Both the position numbers and the translations under genes were made by a program. Shown here one piece after another: positions 34,831 to 46,817 of a stretch of 64,000 bases of DNA. The stretch's first letter is position 1; each line of letters starts with the position of its first letter. The stretch comes from Coccinella septempunctata. Its lineage: Eukaryota > Arthropoda > Insecta > Coleoptera > Coccinellidae. The DNA lies in assembly GCF_907165205.1 (NCBI RefSeq), contig NC_058190.1, positions 3,418,001 to 3,482,000 on the forward strand, written 5' to 3'. A model generated the notes under the pieces. It was not told the DNA's origin. It did no database searches and worked only from the letters and a program-made list of their open reading frames with translations.

Positions 34831-35216
34831 ATACGAGTCTTTGACTCGTACGAACATTTTAACAGTAGATTCTTGAGGTCAAAAGAAACAGTTTTTTCCG
34901 TTACCTTCTTTTCTGAATCTCCTCGATTTAAGAGATACAGGCTGTTGAAAAACCTCAAAGAAAAATCTTATTTTTAATTCTATCTCACAAACGGTTTTAT
35001 CGAATGAAATGAATTTCATAATATAGTTTTTCATTTATTCGATTAATCTTTTTCGAACACGAGATATCACTCAAGTCTTCCAGTTTTCTCATTATGACCA
35101 TTACGTATCATAAAAGTACCAAAAATTCAACTAACCCAACACTTGAATCTAAGACGGACACTATCTCATGAATATTTGGACGTTTTGTAATTCTTCATAT
35201 TTTTTCGTATAATGCA
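34831..35216. mobile_element. MITE family G, 3'-truncated copy
   Basis: It starts ATACGAGTCTTTGACTCGTA and follows the family through ACAGGCTGTTGAAAAACC and GAGATATCACTCAAGTC. It stops at about GTATAATGCA, directly against the LINE 3' end at 35226. The sharp junction suggests the LINE inserted into or replaced the rest. Confidence 0.75.
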
Positions 35217-35225
35217 TACATCGAA

Positions 35226-35594
35226 AGTGGTGAATTTCATCAATATGCCACACGTTACAGACAAGATCTGAGTGTACCGTACCACAGAATAAGGAGAACT
35301 CAGAAAGCTACTAATTACTTAGCAATCAAATTATATAATAAACTTCCGGAAGAAATAAAATGGACGAACGATTTCAAAAAACGTCTCAGGATTCTTTTGA
35401 TGTCTGAATGTTACTACTCGATTGGGGAATTCATGTAAGATGATTCCAGGTAGTAAAAATTCATAATCAGATAGATATTTCTTGTTCCTTTTTTCCTTTT
35501 GGTATTCTATTATATGAATATTATTGTTACCATTTGTTCGTAATAATTTATACAATAAATTTGATTTGATTTGATTTGATTTGATTTGATTTTG
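35226..35594 (+). pseudogene. LINE 3' end with TTGAT tandem tail
   Basis: The frame 35226-35438 reads SGEFHQYATRYRQDLSVPYH, NYLAIKLYNKLPEEIK and FKKRLRILLMSECYYSIGEF, then stops. IKLYNKLPxEIK followed by a short basic helix and CYYSxxEF is the standard C-terminus of insect Jockey- or CR1-type reverse transcriptases. A short AT-rich 3' UTR follows, and then six TTGAT units (35561-35590), as expected of LINEs that end in microsatellite-like repeats. Only the last 71 codons are present, which is ordinary 5' truncation. The minus-strand copy at 53410-54041 has a related C-terminus. Confidence 0.8.
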
Positions 35595-35628
35595 TATACT
35601 TCGGTACCTCCGGAGAATCATTATAATC

Positions 35629-36150
35629 AAGGTGATTCATAACTATTGGGACATAGGCTAAGGACAGATTGTTTGGACCAAAATATGGCGATAGGACCAA
35701 ATAAAATATTGCTGTGGAAAAAAATTGAGGGCCTTAAAGTTGAATTTTTTTTTTCGTTTTTTGCTAATAATTTCACTGTATATTTTTTCATCTCTTTTTA
35801 AGAAAAACACAATTGAACAGTTCAGAGCATCGGAAGGGGATTTGAAGTAACGATTTATTTATTTTATTTATTTATTTCGACGATAAAGCATAAATTAAAA
35901 CAATGAAAACTTGAATTAAATGTTCTACGTGGCCTCCTCCGACTTCTATGCCTTTTCTAATTATTTCAATAAAGGTCTTTCGAACTTCGAAGAAAATATT
36001 TTTCCGCCCCCTTATAAAAAATTCAACTTTAACGTCCTCTATCTTTTTCCTACAGCAATATTTTATTGAGGTATATTTGGTCCTATCGCCATATTTTGGT
36101 CCAAACAATCTGCCCTTAGCCTACGTCCCAATAGTTATGAATCACCCTGT
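35629..36150. mobile_element. MITE with about 100-bp inverted termini
   Basis: The left end AAGGTGATTCATAACTATTG and the inverted right end CAGGGTGATTCATAACTATT share roughly 100 bp, including GGACCAAAATATGGCGATAG and CAATATTTTATT-type blocks. TA follows the right end. Length about 520 bp. The right terminus again carries CACCCTGTA. No gene. Confidence 0.75.
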
Positions 36151-36153
36151 ACA

Positions 36154-36196
36154 TAGTATAGTATAGTATATTTTAGTATAGTATATTATAGTATAT
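36154..36196. repeat. TATAG microsatellite
   Basis: Imperfect tandem repeats of AGTAT and related pentamers lie immediately outside the MITE at 35629-36150. Confidence 0.8.
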
Positions 36197-36197
36197 T

Positions 36198-37355
36198 GCG
36201 GCTATTATTATAAAGGATCATTCTCACAAGAAATTGACATGAAAAGAAAAAGAAGAATATTCCATCAGACCTGATATTGGATTTTTTCAACAGGTCTACA
36301 TGTAGAGGTCCTTCAGTTCAATTCGAGGTTCAATTGAATTCAAGTACTTCATTAAAATTCAATCTGCCAATCCCTGTATTCAGTTGGGTGAATTGAATTT
36401 TTTCTCTAAATTCATGAATTACTCTGTATGACGGCAATGAAGCGGTTTTGGACATTTGTATATGGCATTTAGCAATAAATTGACAATCCCTATAACACCA
36501 TAATTTTTATCTGTTTCATAGCCTGGCACCCTGTTAATCATCCTTCATTATCTGGAGTCATTGAAATTATTTTATTATTAATACCGTAATAATTCAAAAT
36601 GATAGTTATTTGAACGTTGAAATGCTTGCATGTCGACATCTACACTATGAGTTTTACTGGTTTAATTGTCGAGAACTATACTCGGCTCGGAGTGAGAATA
36701 CAATCCAAAATCTATATGGTATGTCACTGGTATTGAATTCAGAACGTGTACAAGTAGCACCTAATGATGCTATTGTGTGATAGCGAAATGCGTGTAGTGG
36801 TTTAACAACTCATGTCAGTGAAAATCATATAATTTTAATTTTTGCTTTTAGTTAAATTATGGATTTTCATCAAGTATCGGTCACCTCAATTCAAGAAATA
36901 GCCTTTGGAGCTTGAGGGATAGATTTTAAATTGAAAACCAGATGAAAGCAAATCGCCATCTAAATACAAAATAAAGGGGACTGTATCAAATCTTTTGTTA
37001 ATTTAGCTATGAGTCTTGTTTCAGTTTGACATATAAGTAGGTTGCAGGTATTATAAGTTATAACTATCTGTTGTGACCATTTTATTTTGAACTATGTCTG
37101 TTTGGAACCTTGAACAAAAACAAAATTCATTCGAATTATACCGTACATTAATTACTTTTCAAACAGTCAACATAGACTTATGATTTCTTGAAGAAATTAA
37201 CATACAATGTGAAGGCAGACTCCATTTCGTTACTGACGCACCCTTCACAATAATATCACAAGTGTTCTCCGAAAATATTCTCTTTAGTCAACTATTCAGC
37301 TGCCTACACATCGTTGTTCCCAATTGGTACTTATTGTTAGTGAAGAGCATCTTAA
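36198..37355. other. AT-rich intergenic stretch
   Basis: No recognisable coding region or element terminus. Confidence 0.45.
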
Positions 37356-39100
37356 TACAGGGTGTCCATCGGTGGGTGGCCTATTAGACGTTTACTGAGA
37401 ACGGATTATAGAATTGTATTTGAAATTTTGGTAGTAGGGTTTACGATTCTGATCTATTTGGCTAAAATATACTGCTCCACAAGAGTTAGTTATATCGTAT
37501 TCAGTCGTTTTTAAAAGTATGTAATCTTCGAGAAAATCGCTGTAAAATCATTTAAAACTCAATAACAACTTGAATCGATCCAATAAAAATCCGTATGAGA
37601 CATTTCGTCAATCTGGTCGGCTTTTCTCTGAAGTTTGGTTCTTTCGTTTGCTACATGAATGTTCTTAATTTTGAAAAGAAGTCAGTTTATCAAAGGCTTC
37701 GATTTGAAACGAGTTTTCTGGAAAATGCCAAGACGTTAATTAACACACGCTGAGGCTTATAGGACTATAGGAATGCTACAGGGTGGTCTAACTCAGGTTG
37801 TTGTAGCGGAAAGGCTCCAAGTCAGCCAAAGTGTGATATCTCGACGTTGGAATAGGTTCAGGGAGACAGGTTCCGTGTTGGAAAGACCTAGGCTTGGTGG
37901 GCGACGAAAAACAACACCTGCTCAGGATTGTTTCATCACCGTTTCGGCGAGAAGAAACCCTACATATACGTGTAGAATGCTACAGAATACTCTTCCAAAA
38001 GCAGATGGGTCCAAGTTTCCATCGAAACCATCAGACGACGTTTCAGAGAGGTGAATCTAGGTTCTAGACGTCCATTAAGAGGAGTTCCATTAACACGTGA
38101 CCATAAGCGTCAAAGACTGGAATGGGCAAGGCAACATATCAATTGGAACGATCAATAGCGTAGTGTCCTTTTCACTCATGAATCCAGATATGGACGATTT
38201 TCAGGTTCACGAAGAATAAGGGTAGGATAATCCCACGCATACCCCGTAATGGTCGCTATGTCCAAGAAGTCCATCCATTTCGAGGGGGTAGTGTTATGGT
38301 ATGGGCCGGGATATGTTTCAACGTCGCACAGATCTACACATTTGTCCTGAGAATATGACCGCCTTACACTATAGGGAGAATGTCATTGACAATGTTTTAC
38401 CAAATTTTCACGCTGCTATTGGTGAAACTTTTCAATTTCTAGACGATAACGCTAGACCGCACCGTGCAGACATAGTTGAGAATGCGCGCGAGGAGCTTGG
38501 TATTCTACATTTACCTACCAATACCTCCGCACTCACCAGATTTGAATTGCATAGAACATGCATGGGATATGCTCCAGAGAAGATTAGATAATCATCAACC
38601 TACCCCAGAATCCTTAAATGATCTGAGGGAGCTTCTGCCCCGTTTATGGAACCGAATTTCTCGAGAAAAGTTCAACAACCTCGTGTGTAGTATACAAAGA
38701 AGATGTCAAGCTGTTATTGATGCCCGTGGAGGCCATACATTGTATTGATAGTCTTAAAATGCTTGAATTCTCTAAGAATAAAATTTCGTTATTTTACTCG
38801 AATTTTTTCTTAACCACCCTGTATACGCTGCAGACCTAGAGGCTAAAATTAATTTGCAACTTGAAATCATATTAATATGAATTGTCATCATAAAAATATT
38901 ATTTTAACTATATTTGTGGAGCAGTTTATTTTCAATGTTGAGACATTGCCGCTTATAGTAAAATATACGTAAAATTTCTTTATTTAAAATGGGACACCCT
39001 ATTCATTATAACTTCTTTCGCTTCTCTAGCCCCATCTGAGAATTTTTGACCATTACTTCCCTATTCCTATTCCTGATGCTTTCGGATATATTAACGATTT
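37356..39100. mobile_element. Family C repeat interrupted by Tc1-like sequence
   Basis: The left part (37356-37456) starts TACAGGGTGTCCATCG and matches the end of the repeat at 55380-55951 read in reverse (GTGGGTGGCCTATTAGACGT, CTGATCTATTTGG). Matching resumes near 38935 (GACATTGCCGCTTATA, GGGACACCCTATTCATTATA, CCCATCTGAGAATTTTTGAC). So the block was one element, and about 1.5 kb with a Tc1 transposase remnant was inserted. CTGCTCCACAA occurs in inverted orientation at both junctions (about 37460 and 38925) and could be the inserted element's terminus. Confidence 0.55.
37725..38748 (+). pseudogene. Tc1-like transposase, catalytic Asp mutated
   Basis: ATG at 37725 starts MPRR, then a stop at codon 5, then LTHAEAYRTIGMLQGGLTQV. 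The paired HTH domain continues VAERLQVSQSVISRRWNRF and LGGRRKTTPAQD. After a frame change it reads RRPLRGVPLTRDHKRQRLEW and SVLFTHESRYGRFSGSRR, where the family has TDESRF: the first catalytic Asp is His. The second motif is LDDNARPHRAD near 38445. The third is HSPDLNCIEHAWDMLQRR near 38545, in another frame. The C-terminal end CQAVIDARGGHTLY stops at 38748. About 35 residues separate the second and third acids once the frameshift is allowed for. CACCCTGTA at 38814-38822 may be the right terminus; the left one was not found. The protein would move Tc1 elements but is doubly disabled. Confidence 0.85.
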
Positions 39101-40949
39101 TCCACAGAAGATTGCCTAAAACATATATCCAATGAGAGAAGAGATTCCATATTTTAGGAAGCTGAAATTTTGAAAATAGGTCCCTCAGATTCTGAAGGAT
39201 GAGTTTTGTGTAGGAAAAGCATAGTTTATATTCTTCGTCTTATCACTCGATACAAAAACGGCGAAAGCTTCATTCTTTCAAATAGAACACCACAATTTTC
39301 ATCTGATATTTTCAAAGAAAATAAAAATGTGCATCAAACGATGTATCATCTTCCTGTACGAGAACCTCATGGTTTCGGAAATAAAGTCAAATTCCTCTGA
39401 AAGTGAGAGTTTTCAGAGTACCTTGCTTATTTTATCTAACACAACACCTACAGTCGAGTTTTTATAGTTTTCAATGAGTTTAGAAACTCACGAAATGAAT
39501 GTGGCAGTATTTAAATGGTAGCAACAGAAATCGTACGCTGAAAACTCTCTTTCTAATAGAAATTTTTGACATTATGTTTTTCCGTCCGAGTCATAGGATG
39601 TTTCATTTGACTTTTCAAATCATTTTTGTGCAGAACTTTTACTCTGAAGAACATTACCTGTCATATTTTCCAACAAAAATATCGGTACTGTTGTAGTTCT
39701 ACTAAATAATATGTCAAATAAACGTAGGTATCTCTTTTATAACAACAGGGTTTGAACAGGGCACATGACTGTTTAGCCAAATTCTACTCTACTGGAGGAA
39801 GTGCAATTTTATAACAATTTTTAAATACTTTCTACGTGAATATTGTACTCCCCTCTGCGATGAAGTTATCTATCATTTTCACCAATATTTCAAGAACAAC
39901 GCAATTATTCTGATTACAACGGCATTAATAATGAAAGATTTTTTGGTCATTGAATTGCATTCTCCACGCGAATGTTTTTTCTTTATTCGTATTACAGTTT
40001 CATTTGTGTAAACAATATAATCCAATGACATGAGAACCTTTTTTAATTACTCAATACACATTTCAATCAAAATAATATAATTAACGTAACTCGAAAAATA
40101 ATGAATTTATCGCTATGAAAGAAGGGGAATGTAAAGTGCTTCAGAGAATTGAAAATGCCTTTATACGCAGAGTGAGTAAAAAGTAAAATTACCAAAATTA
40201 CAGATAAATTTTCATTATAAATACGAGACTCATGTAATATTGAAGAGTTTGCTATGCGTCCTAAGAGGGGTGGGATTGTAATTTTTTTGAATAAGGTTTT
40301 GTTGGAATGGATGGACCTTTGACTGCTGAGGATTATTTGGTCATTACTGGAATGAAATGGTTAAATAGACCGAATTCGAATAATCTCATTTTTGTGTATT
40401 TTGAGGCCCATGATAGGTACACACTTTAGAAGTGATTGATATTTTTGGATCGACGCAATTGTAGAAAGATGAGTGAAATAGGACTTTTCATTTAAGATAT
40501 TTCATGAATTGATACCTCACGAAAAAGGCGTAATCGAGGGCGTAATTGTGATAACACTTTAAAAACATCAATCACTTCTGAAGTGTCATAAATAATCATA
40601 GTTCATTTAATCTATGATAAATAACTAAATCATCTTCAGCAAAAAAAGTTTTCTCATTCAATTAATATTTGCTGCAGTGAATAATTTGAGACCAGGCACT
40701 TTTTTGTTGGCTGCATCCATAATTTCAATTGTTTTGAAATTGTTTCTGACGTGACCTCGATAAAATTTGACATGAAAGTCATCATTTTTTCGTGTGTTTA
40801 TTTTATGTATCCTGTTAGTCAAACAAAAACACAATTTTTAGTTTTATTCCAAGATGACAAAGGGTTAATAAATTTTTAATACGCTTTGTACAACTTTATG
40901 ATCTTCTCATAAACACTTTGTACCTTTTCGGCCCGAACAGCAAACAGTG
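39101..40949. other. AT-rich intergenic stretch
   Basis: No gene. Small open frames at 39206-39400 and 39499-39696 (+) lack known motifs. Confidence 0.45.
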
Positions 40950-41664
40950 TACAGGGTGAGCAAAATTGGTGATACCTGAACAACGACTTTTTAACCTAAC
41001 GAGATAGAGGAAAATGAATGGCACATTACGTTCACCTTATAATGCCATCAACTGCATTCCTCTATCTTCTTTTGTTTTTGAGTTATAGGCCAAAATTTAA
41101 ATTTGGGCGATTTCAACTCTCCGTCCCTGTTTGTGCTAGTATGTTGAAATGAAAACATTAGACACTTTTGGTTTGATAGCATTCCAGTGGCGTATCATGA
41201 TTTTTTCCAACAGGTTCATTTGCTGAGCTATAACATAAAGTTGTGTTTTTTCGTATAAAAACAGTTAAAATGACTAGAAAGAATCGCCATTTTTTTTCCG
41301 TTTCAGAAATATATCATACAAATCCCTCAGTCTTTCTAAGTCATTTTAAACTACTGTTTTCATAAGATAACACATATCTTTATGTTACTGCTCAGCAAAT
41401 ATACGTACCTGTTGGAAAAAACATAGTATGCCAAAAAGTGTCTGTACAATGTTTTTATTTCAACATCCTAGCATAAACAATGACAATGACCAACGTAAAA
41501 ATTTCAATTTTGGCCTATAAATGAAAAACAAAAGAAGATAGAGGAATGCAGTTAATGGCATTATTAGTTTCTCGAAAAAAGATGACCGTAATGTGCCATG
41601 CATTTTCCATCTTGTTGGGTTGAAAAAGTTGTAGTTCAGGTATCACCAATTTTGCCCACCTTGT
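40950..41664. mobile_element. Palindromic MITE family T, copy 2
   Basis: It starts TACAGGGTGAGCAAAATTGG and ends with the inverted counterpart (GGTATCACCAATTTTGCCC ... TTGTA). The interior matches copy 1 at 32491-33253 (AATGCCATCAACTGCATTCC, TTATAGGCCAAAATT). Sequence immediately after the right end, GGTATCCCAAATTGCTTGAT, is also shared with copy 1, beyond the palindrome. Confidence 0.8.
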
Positions 41665-42717
41665 ACAGGGTATCCCAAATTGCTTGATTTTGGCTGTTTC
41701 CGGAGAAAGTTTACTGTCGAAAACAACATGAAAATTCTCAGCACTAAGCTGTGTGAGACACACTGTACAGAGAAGAATAAAATGGGAATTCTAATCAATA
41801 CTAAACTTCTTTTTATGTGACACTGTTAATGAGCTGGCTTCCATCAGGGTCCAGGGTGAAGCTGCGTATTAAGTGTTAATTTATTCACACGAGGAGATTC
41901 ATAGGCCATTTGTTGTTTGCTCTTTTATTATCTCCGTGTTTGCTCCAATCTGGTTTTATAACAGTGAATTAATTTGATTCCATTTTAAATTGGTATCTTA
42001 TGTAAACCTTGATAAAAAGAATGAAGTGTACCATAATATACCGCAAGGGGACTATTAATTCTGAGGCTATCAAATTGGACTAAGAAGGTTTGTGAACTCC
42101 AGATCATAACGATGATCTGACAAGGAGATATTTATCGGCATCAGAGACATCAATTCTTAATTCTCTTAATGTCAAAGAAATTCTTGTAAACTAATTCACT
42201 CATTCCACATGGCATGACTTGTTGAGAGTAACAGAATTTTCGTCACTTTTTCATTTATGGAAGGAAAATTCTCAACATCATCAGTCAACACTTCAGCCAT
42301 ATGAATGAAGTATTCCTTTATCCATAGTTCACCATTCTGACATTCTATTGCAGTAGGTATGCAATTTCTGTATTAAAGGTCATCCTCTGAATATCGCGGG
42401 AGGAATGAAATTAAAGAAGACGGTTGCTTTGGTTTTTATGACCAACAAATTCATAAACAGGTTAGACTCAATGATATTCATTTGCGAATATTTCCGCAAT
42501 TTGAGCAAGACGGTTGATATGACCGTTAATATTTAATTGTGCAAATTTTATGAGTTTCCGAGTTCACTTTATTTACCTACTCGTTCGTTCAGTACATAAT
42601 ATCATTTCATTCAAATTCAAGATAATTCATCTGATTTTTTGTAGATGAAATCGTGTTTATCCTGAATTGTTCAACTTCCGGTTTTCTCGAGAACTACAAA
42701 ATTTTTCTTGCACAATA
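41665..42717. other. AT-rich intergenic stretch
   Basis: Nothing recognisable apart from about 45 bp next to 41665 that is shared with the flank of the other family T copy. Confidence 0.45.
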
Positions 42718-42719
42718 TA

Positions 42720-43757
42720 CACTCACTAGCAAAAAACTCGGCCACCCGAAATTTTGCTGTTCGTGGTCCAAGAACTGCTGATTTATACAGGATGAAAAAA
42801 AAAACATGTATTTGTAGTCCAATTTCTTAACTCTCTGTGGAACATTTCGGGAGTTTAAGCTAAGATAATTACAAGGATTATCATTTTCGCCATCTTTCAG
42901 TTTTCATTTTACCTTGATATCTTGATTTGTTTCGAAGATACAAAAAGTATTCATATAAAAGCCTGGAATTTTTTTAGGGGTATAAAATTTATTTGTAATG
43001 TTTAAGTATTCAACAGCAATTTGAAACAAAATGAAAAACCTCTAGCGGAAATAACTGCACGCAATCACCGAGACATCGAATTGATAAGACGAATAATGCA
43101 ATCTTGAGGAACATTCTTTGAATTTCATCCCAGAGATGTTCAATCGGATTCAGATCTGTGCTACATGCAGGCCATTCTAAACGTTGGATATCAACCTCAT
43201 CCAAATATTGGTTAACAATATTTGCGACATGGTCTTGCATTGTCGTGCATTTAAATGAAGTTATCTCCAACAAATGGAGCATAAGGAATAACAGCTCCCT
43301 CATGAACTTCTTCTTGTAACGTTGAGCATTTAGAGCTTCGTTTTCAATAAATAATAATTCGGTAGGTGCTACTCTTGATATACCGGCCCATAACAGAACC
43401 TCCTTGATATTTTTATTTCTTGTATAGAGCTTGGAGTGTTCATAAAATTCCAGGCTTTTATTTGAAGACAAGTATCTTCGAAAGAAATCAAAATATCAAA
43501 GTGAAATTAAAACTGAAAGATGGCGAAGCAATGGATTTTGTAATAAACTGAGCGTAAACTCAGTTTTTCTTTTCACCCTGTGTTAATATCAACATTTTTG
43601 TAAAATTTTTCTGCAGTTTATTTCAATACCAAAGAATTTATCTAAGTACTTTTTAATTTGGAATAGAAAGAATTGAAATCGATGAAAAATCAAGAAAGTT
43701 CTTGGACAACGAACATCAGTAAAATTTTAGGTGGCCGAATGTTTTTGCTAGTGAGTG
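42720..43757 (-). mobile_element. Tc1-like element with both termini and TA duplication
   Basis: The left end CACTCACTAGCAAAAAACTC and the inverted right end CACTCACTAGCAAAAACATT share about 55 bp, including CGGCCACC, AAATTTT and GTCCAAGAA. TA lies outside both (42718-42719 and 43758-43759). The 1038-bp length is short for Tc1. The encoded transposase (minus strand) is only the catalytic C-terminal half, so an internal deletion is likely. The ends are cleanly defined. Confidence 0.9.
43010..43471 (-). pseudogene. Tc1 transposase C-terminal half (DD34E), degraded
   Basis: The frame reads EVLLWAGISRVAPTELLFIE, then EALNAQRYKKKFMRELLF, then IVNQYLDEVDIQRLEWPACS and STDLNPIEHLWDEIQRMF. In Tc1 transposases the corresponding text is vmvWaGIs, a DDNARPH catalytic motif, and WPaxSPDLNPIEHlWD. 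The middle Asp motif is present only one frame away (HDNARPCRK, near 43240), so a 1-nt indel breaks it; allowing for that, 34 residues separate it from the Glu of PIEH, the Tc1 DD34E spacing. The N-terminal HTH domains and the first Asp are missing. Confidence 0.85.
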
Positions 43758-43962
43758 TATTTCATAGATTAAATAGATGGATCATAAGCTATTTTCCAGA
43801 CTGTTCATTTTTCAAATTATTCCCACTCCCAATAACCACCAATGAAATGAATTTTCGCTTGTTTTCCCCTCCAGATCGCTTCTAAAATTTCTAAGACGGC
43901 GTGTGTATTTGTAATTGTCAAAATATTATTTCAATCATTCACGTCGTAATATTTTGGAAAAT

Positions 43963-44360
43963 AAGCAGCGATGTGCCGTAAAAACGTGTGTTCGAAATAA
44001 AAGTGCAATTTATACACGAAAGAGGAAAGCGATTTATTTATTCTGGTAAGTTTTTGATATTTTATTCTTGTTTGAGTTCACGACTTTATGAAATTAGGGG
44101 AGGGAGTTAGGGGACGCCAGGGTCGTATTTTGTTTGAATCCCATCTAATGATGGGATTGAAATGTTGAGTTTATCTAATCAAATAATTGATTTCAATTTT
44201 AGATTTCCCAGAAATGAAACCAGACGAAGGCAGTGGAGAGTTGCACTGGGTCTTGAAAACAATTTACACTTCTCTTGTAATTTATACTCCAGACTTCAGT
44301 ATAATGAGAGTAATCGTAATCGTTGCCGTAAATTTGAAAGCAGATGCCATCTCGAGTGAG
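43963..44360 (+). pseudogene. Possible decayed THAP-type zinc-finger gene fragment, two exons
   Basis: The exon-like segment 43963-44045 reads KQRCAVKTCVRNKSA followed by a basic stretch and AIYLF, ending at a CTG-GTAAGT donor. After a 157-bp intron with a TTTCAATTTTAG acceptor, the second segment reads FPRNETRRRQWRVALGLEN. Cys-x4-Cys, then F-P, then W and ALG, in this order and spacing, matches the first two thirds of a THAP domain as found in host regulators and in P-element transposases. The junction codon formed by splicing is TGA where CGA would be expected. The distal Cys-x2-His is not seen, and the frame stops at 44356, just before another GTAAGAT donor. A coincidence of motif and splice signals is possible. 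Confidence 0.35.
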
Positions 44361-46817
44361 GTAAGATAGGTAGTTTACCACTTATTTAACTCGCTTTATT
44401 GTCTGATTATCACTTTCTTTGGAATTTTGCAAGTGATTTCTGAATACTTCTGAACTTGAAATTTATAGTAGATTCTCTTTTTCTTATTATATCATGCTTT
44501 TTTGTATAAACATTCTTCCTGGTTTCGAGATGAACAGTAGAACGAGATTTTAATTGCTTCAATAATGTTGTAATTATAGCCACTACTGTGCCAAACCTGT
44601 TATCAGTACTGGAGTTTTTGAGGAAAATGGAAGGAAAATGGGAACAATATCAAGAAACACGAATGCCAGTTCAGGATTTGCAGAAATGAAAGCTTCTTGA
44701 AGTTCAAGGATAAAACAAGTGAGGTACATACCTACCCAGGAAGGTATACAAAATTCCTTATAAACTGCTATGGCAAATAGAACTCGTCTTAGGAATGAAG
44801 ATCCATAAAAATGAGCTGAGGTCATGTTTGGAACTTTTTGTGAAAATCAAAAAGTTTCCTTTATTTCTAAAATGTATTTCAATGTAGAAATTATGCTACT
44901 ACTGTAATTATGATTACAATAATGACCATTCAATTAGAGCTCAGATATTCCCATTATTTTTATGATTTATTAAATGAAAATGTCTGTTATCAGGATACCT
45001 CATATTTCGAAGTAAAACTTCAGTTGAAAAATTGTTGCCGAAGACAAGCGGAGAACAGAAATTAAAAAACAGCTAATTGACGTCAAAAAACCGATTTAAG
45101 ATTACCAGTGAGTCGTCAGTACTACAAGCAGTTCCCAATTCATTGGAAAGAAAAATTCAAGATGAAAGCTTGGAAAGCCGAGGCAAATACCTACTATAAA
45201 ATTTCTTCGAAGACAGCTGCATGCATAAAATACATAAATTTGGCAATGTCCTCGAACAATTTGCTTAAAAGTTACATTATTATTGAGTTAGAGCTTACAG
45301 TTTCGTAAAATAACTCTTGATTATTATAACACCAAAAAGCACTTTCGAGGTGGTATAAAAATTTGAAAGGGGAAGCAGGTTGTTGAACTAGGTATTTGAG
45401 TTGCTGAAAAACACTGCTCTTTAGTTTATATGCAATATAACTTAATTCAATTTAAAACTGCCCGTAAAAAAAAATATTGATGCTTCATCTAGAATTGAGG
45501 GATTCTTTTATGAGTTACTGTATACAATAAGAAATAATTTCCTATTTCACAATCATTGGTTCATGTTTACAGTATTACATTACTGTTTCATTCCGCAAAA
45601 TCTGTACGGAAGACTTGAGGATTTCTTCAATGAACAAACTTTATTAGATTCTCATTATACAAATTCCATAAACTTCAGCTGCTTCCACTTCTATTGATTT
45701 GAGAATTAACCATTCTAAAGGGAATTTTTTTCATGAAAGTAATTTTTGGTTTTCAGTTTATGCTTAGTGAATAAAATTTCAAATAATCTGTATGTAGGTT
45801 AAGGTCATATTGACTATTTGTGAATGGTAACATTGTATTCAAAATAAATTCTTTTTTACATAAGTTGTTTTGGTATTACATATTAGTTCTACATCCCTTT
45901 GATTAGTTGTCATAAGAAAAATACTCGAAATCTTTGCATTGAAACATATTTCCATTCGATATAAAATTATTGCTGACTACCTGAAATATTCACAGTGTGA
46001 CTAGTTCTGAATCCGCCCCTGTCCAGTTCCCCCACCCAAGATATCCAAATTCATATTTATGGCAGTATTTTGTGAACGCGTTTTTGTCGAGATGCTCTAT
46101 CTCCTGTTTTATTAATCTATGGTGTATTTAGAAAAATTCTGCTCATATTTTCCGATCACTCAATCAATTCTCAATTTAAATATATAAAAATATGGTGCTT
46201 TTATATTCATTTCAAGCAATTTTAATCAAAATTACCTTGACGAAATTTAAAATCGAAATGCCATAAATATATCGTATGTTGTAGATTGTTCGATAAGAAC
46301 TTGGCGTGAAATGGAACAAAATAGATAAAACTTCAATACCTTTCTGCCATCAAGTTTTCATTGAACCCTAGACAACGTGGACATTTTTATATTATATTTC
46401 TATTATATGTATATTATATATTACCTTTATATTTACATATTCCAATTAAGAATTTATTTATCGATCATTCAGAAAAATTCTGAATCGGAAATTGAAATAA
46501 GAAAAGATAGTTCAGAAATTGTCTCTAAACCATTCAATCTGAAAACCAGAAAAACTTTTTTTTAATGGGCTTTCCGTAATAACCTTTTCTACCTATAAAA
46601 AATATCTTATAGTTTTTCCGATAGCACATTTAGATTCTCTTCGAGAAGTACTATCACTTTGATGGCTCATTTTTCAGTTTTCTCCAATTAATAAGCCACA
46701 AAATCCAGGGACTCCCGCTTATGTGAAACCCATTTTGATTGAGTCTGCATCGTATCTACGCTATTATTGAAGATAGAGACATGTGGTTTTCTCGACCCTG
46801 TATTATGTATCAATTTT
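44361..46817. other. AT-rich intergenic stretch
   Basis: No gene was recognised. CCGCCCCTGTCCAG near 46015 resembles a hAT-type end without a visible partner. Short open frames (44583-44825, 45108-45308, 46377-46565) carry no known motif. Confidence 0.4.

Noticed and set aside
44187..44369. Alternative frame ending MRVIVIVAVNLKADAISSE as a signal-peptide exon
   Set aside because: The hydrophobic stretch is short, the acceptor and donor signals are shared with the better THAP-like frame, and no downstream exon was found.
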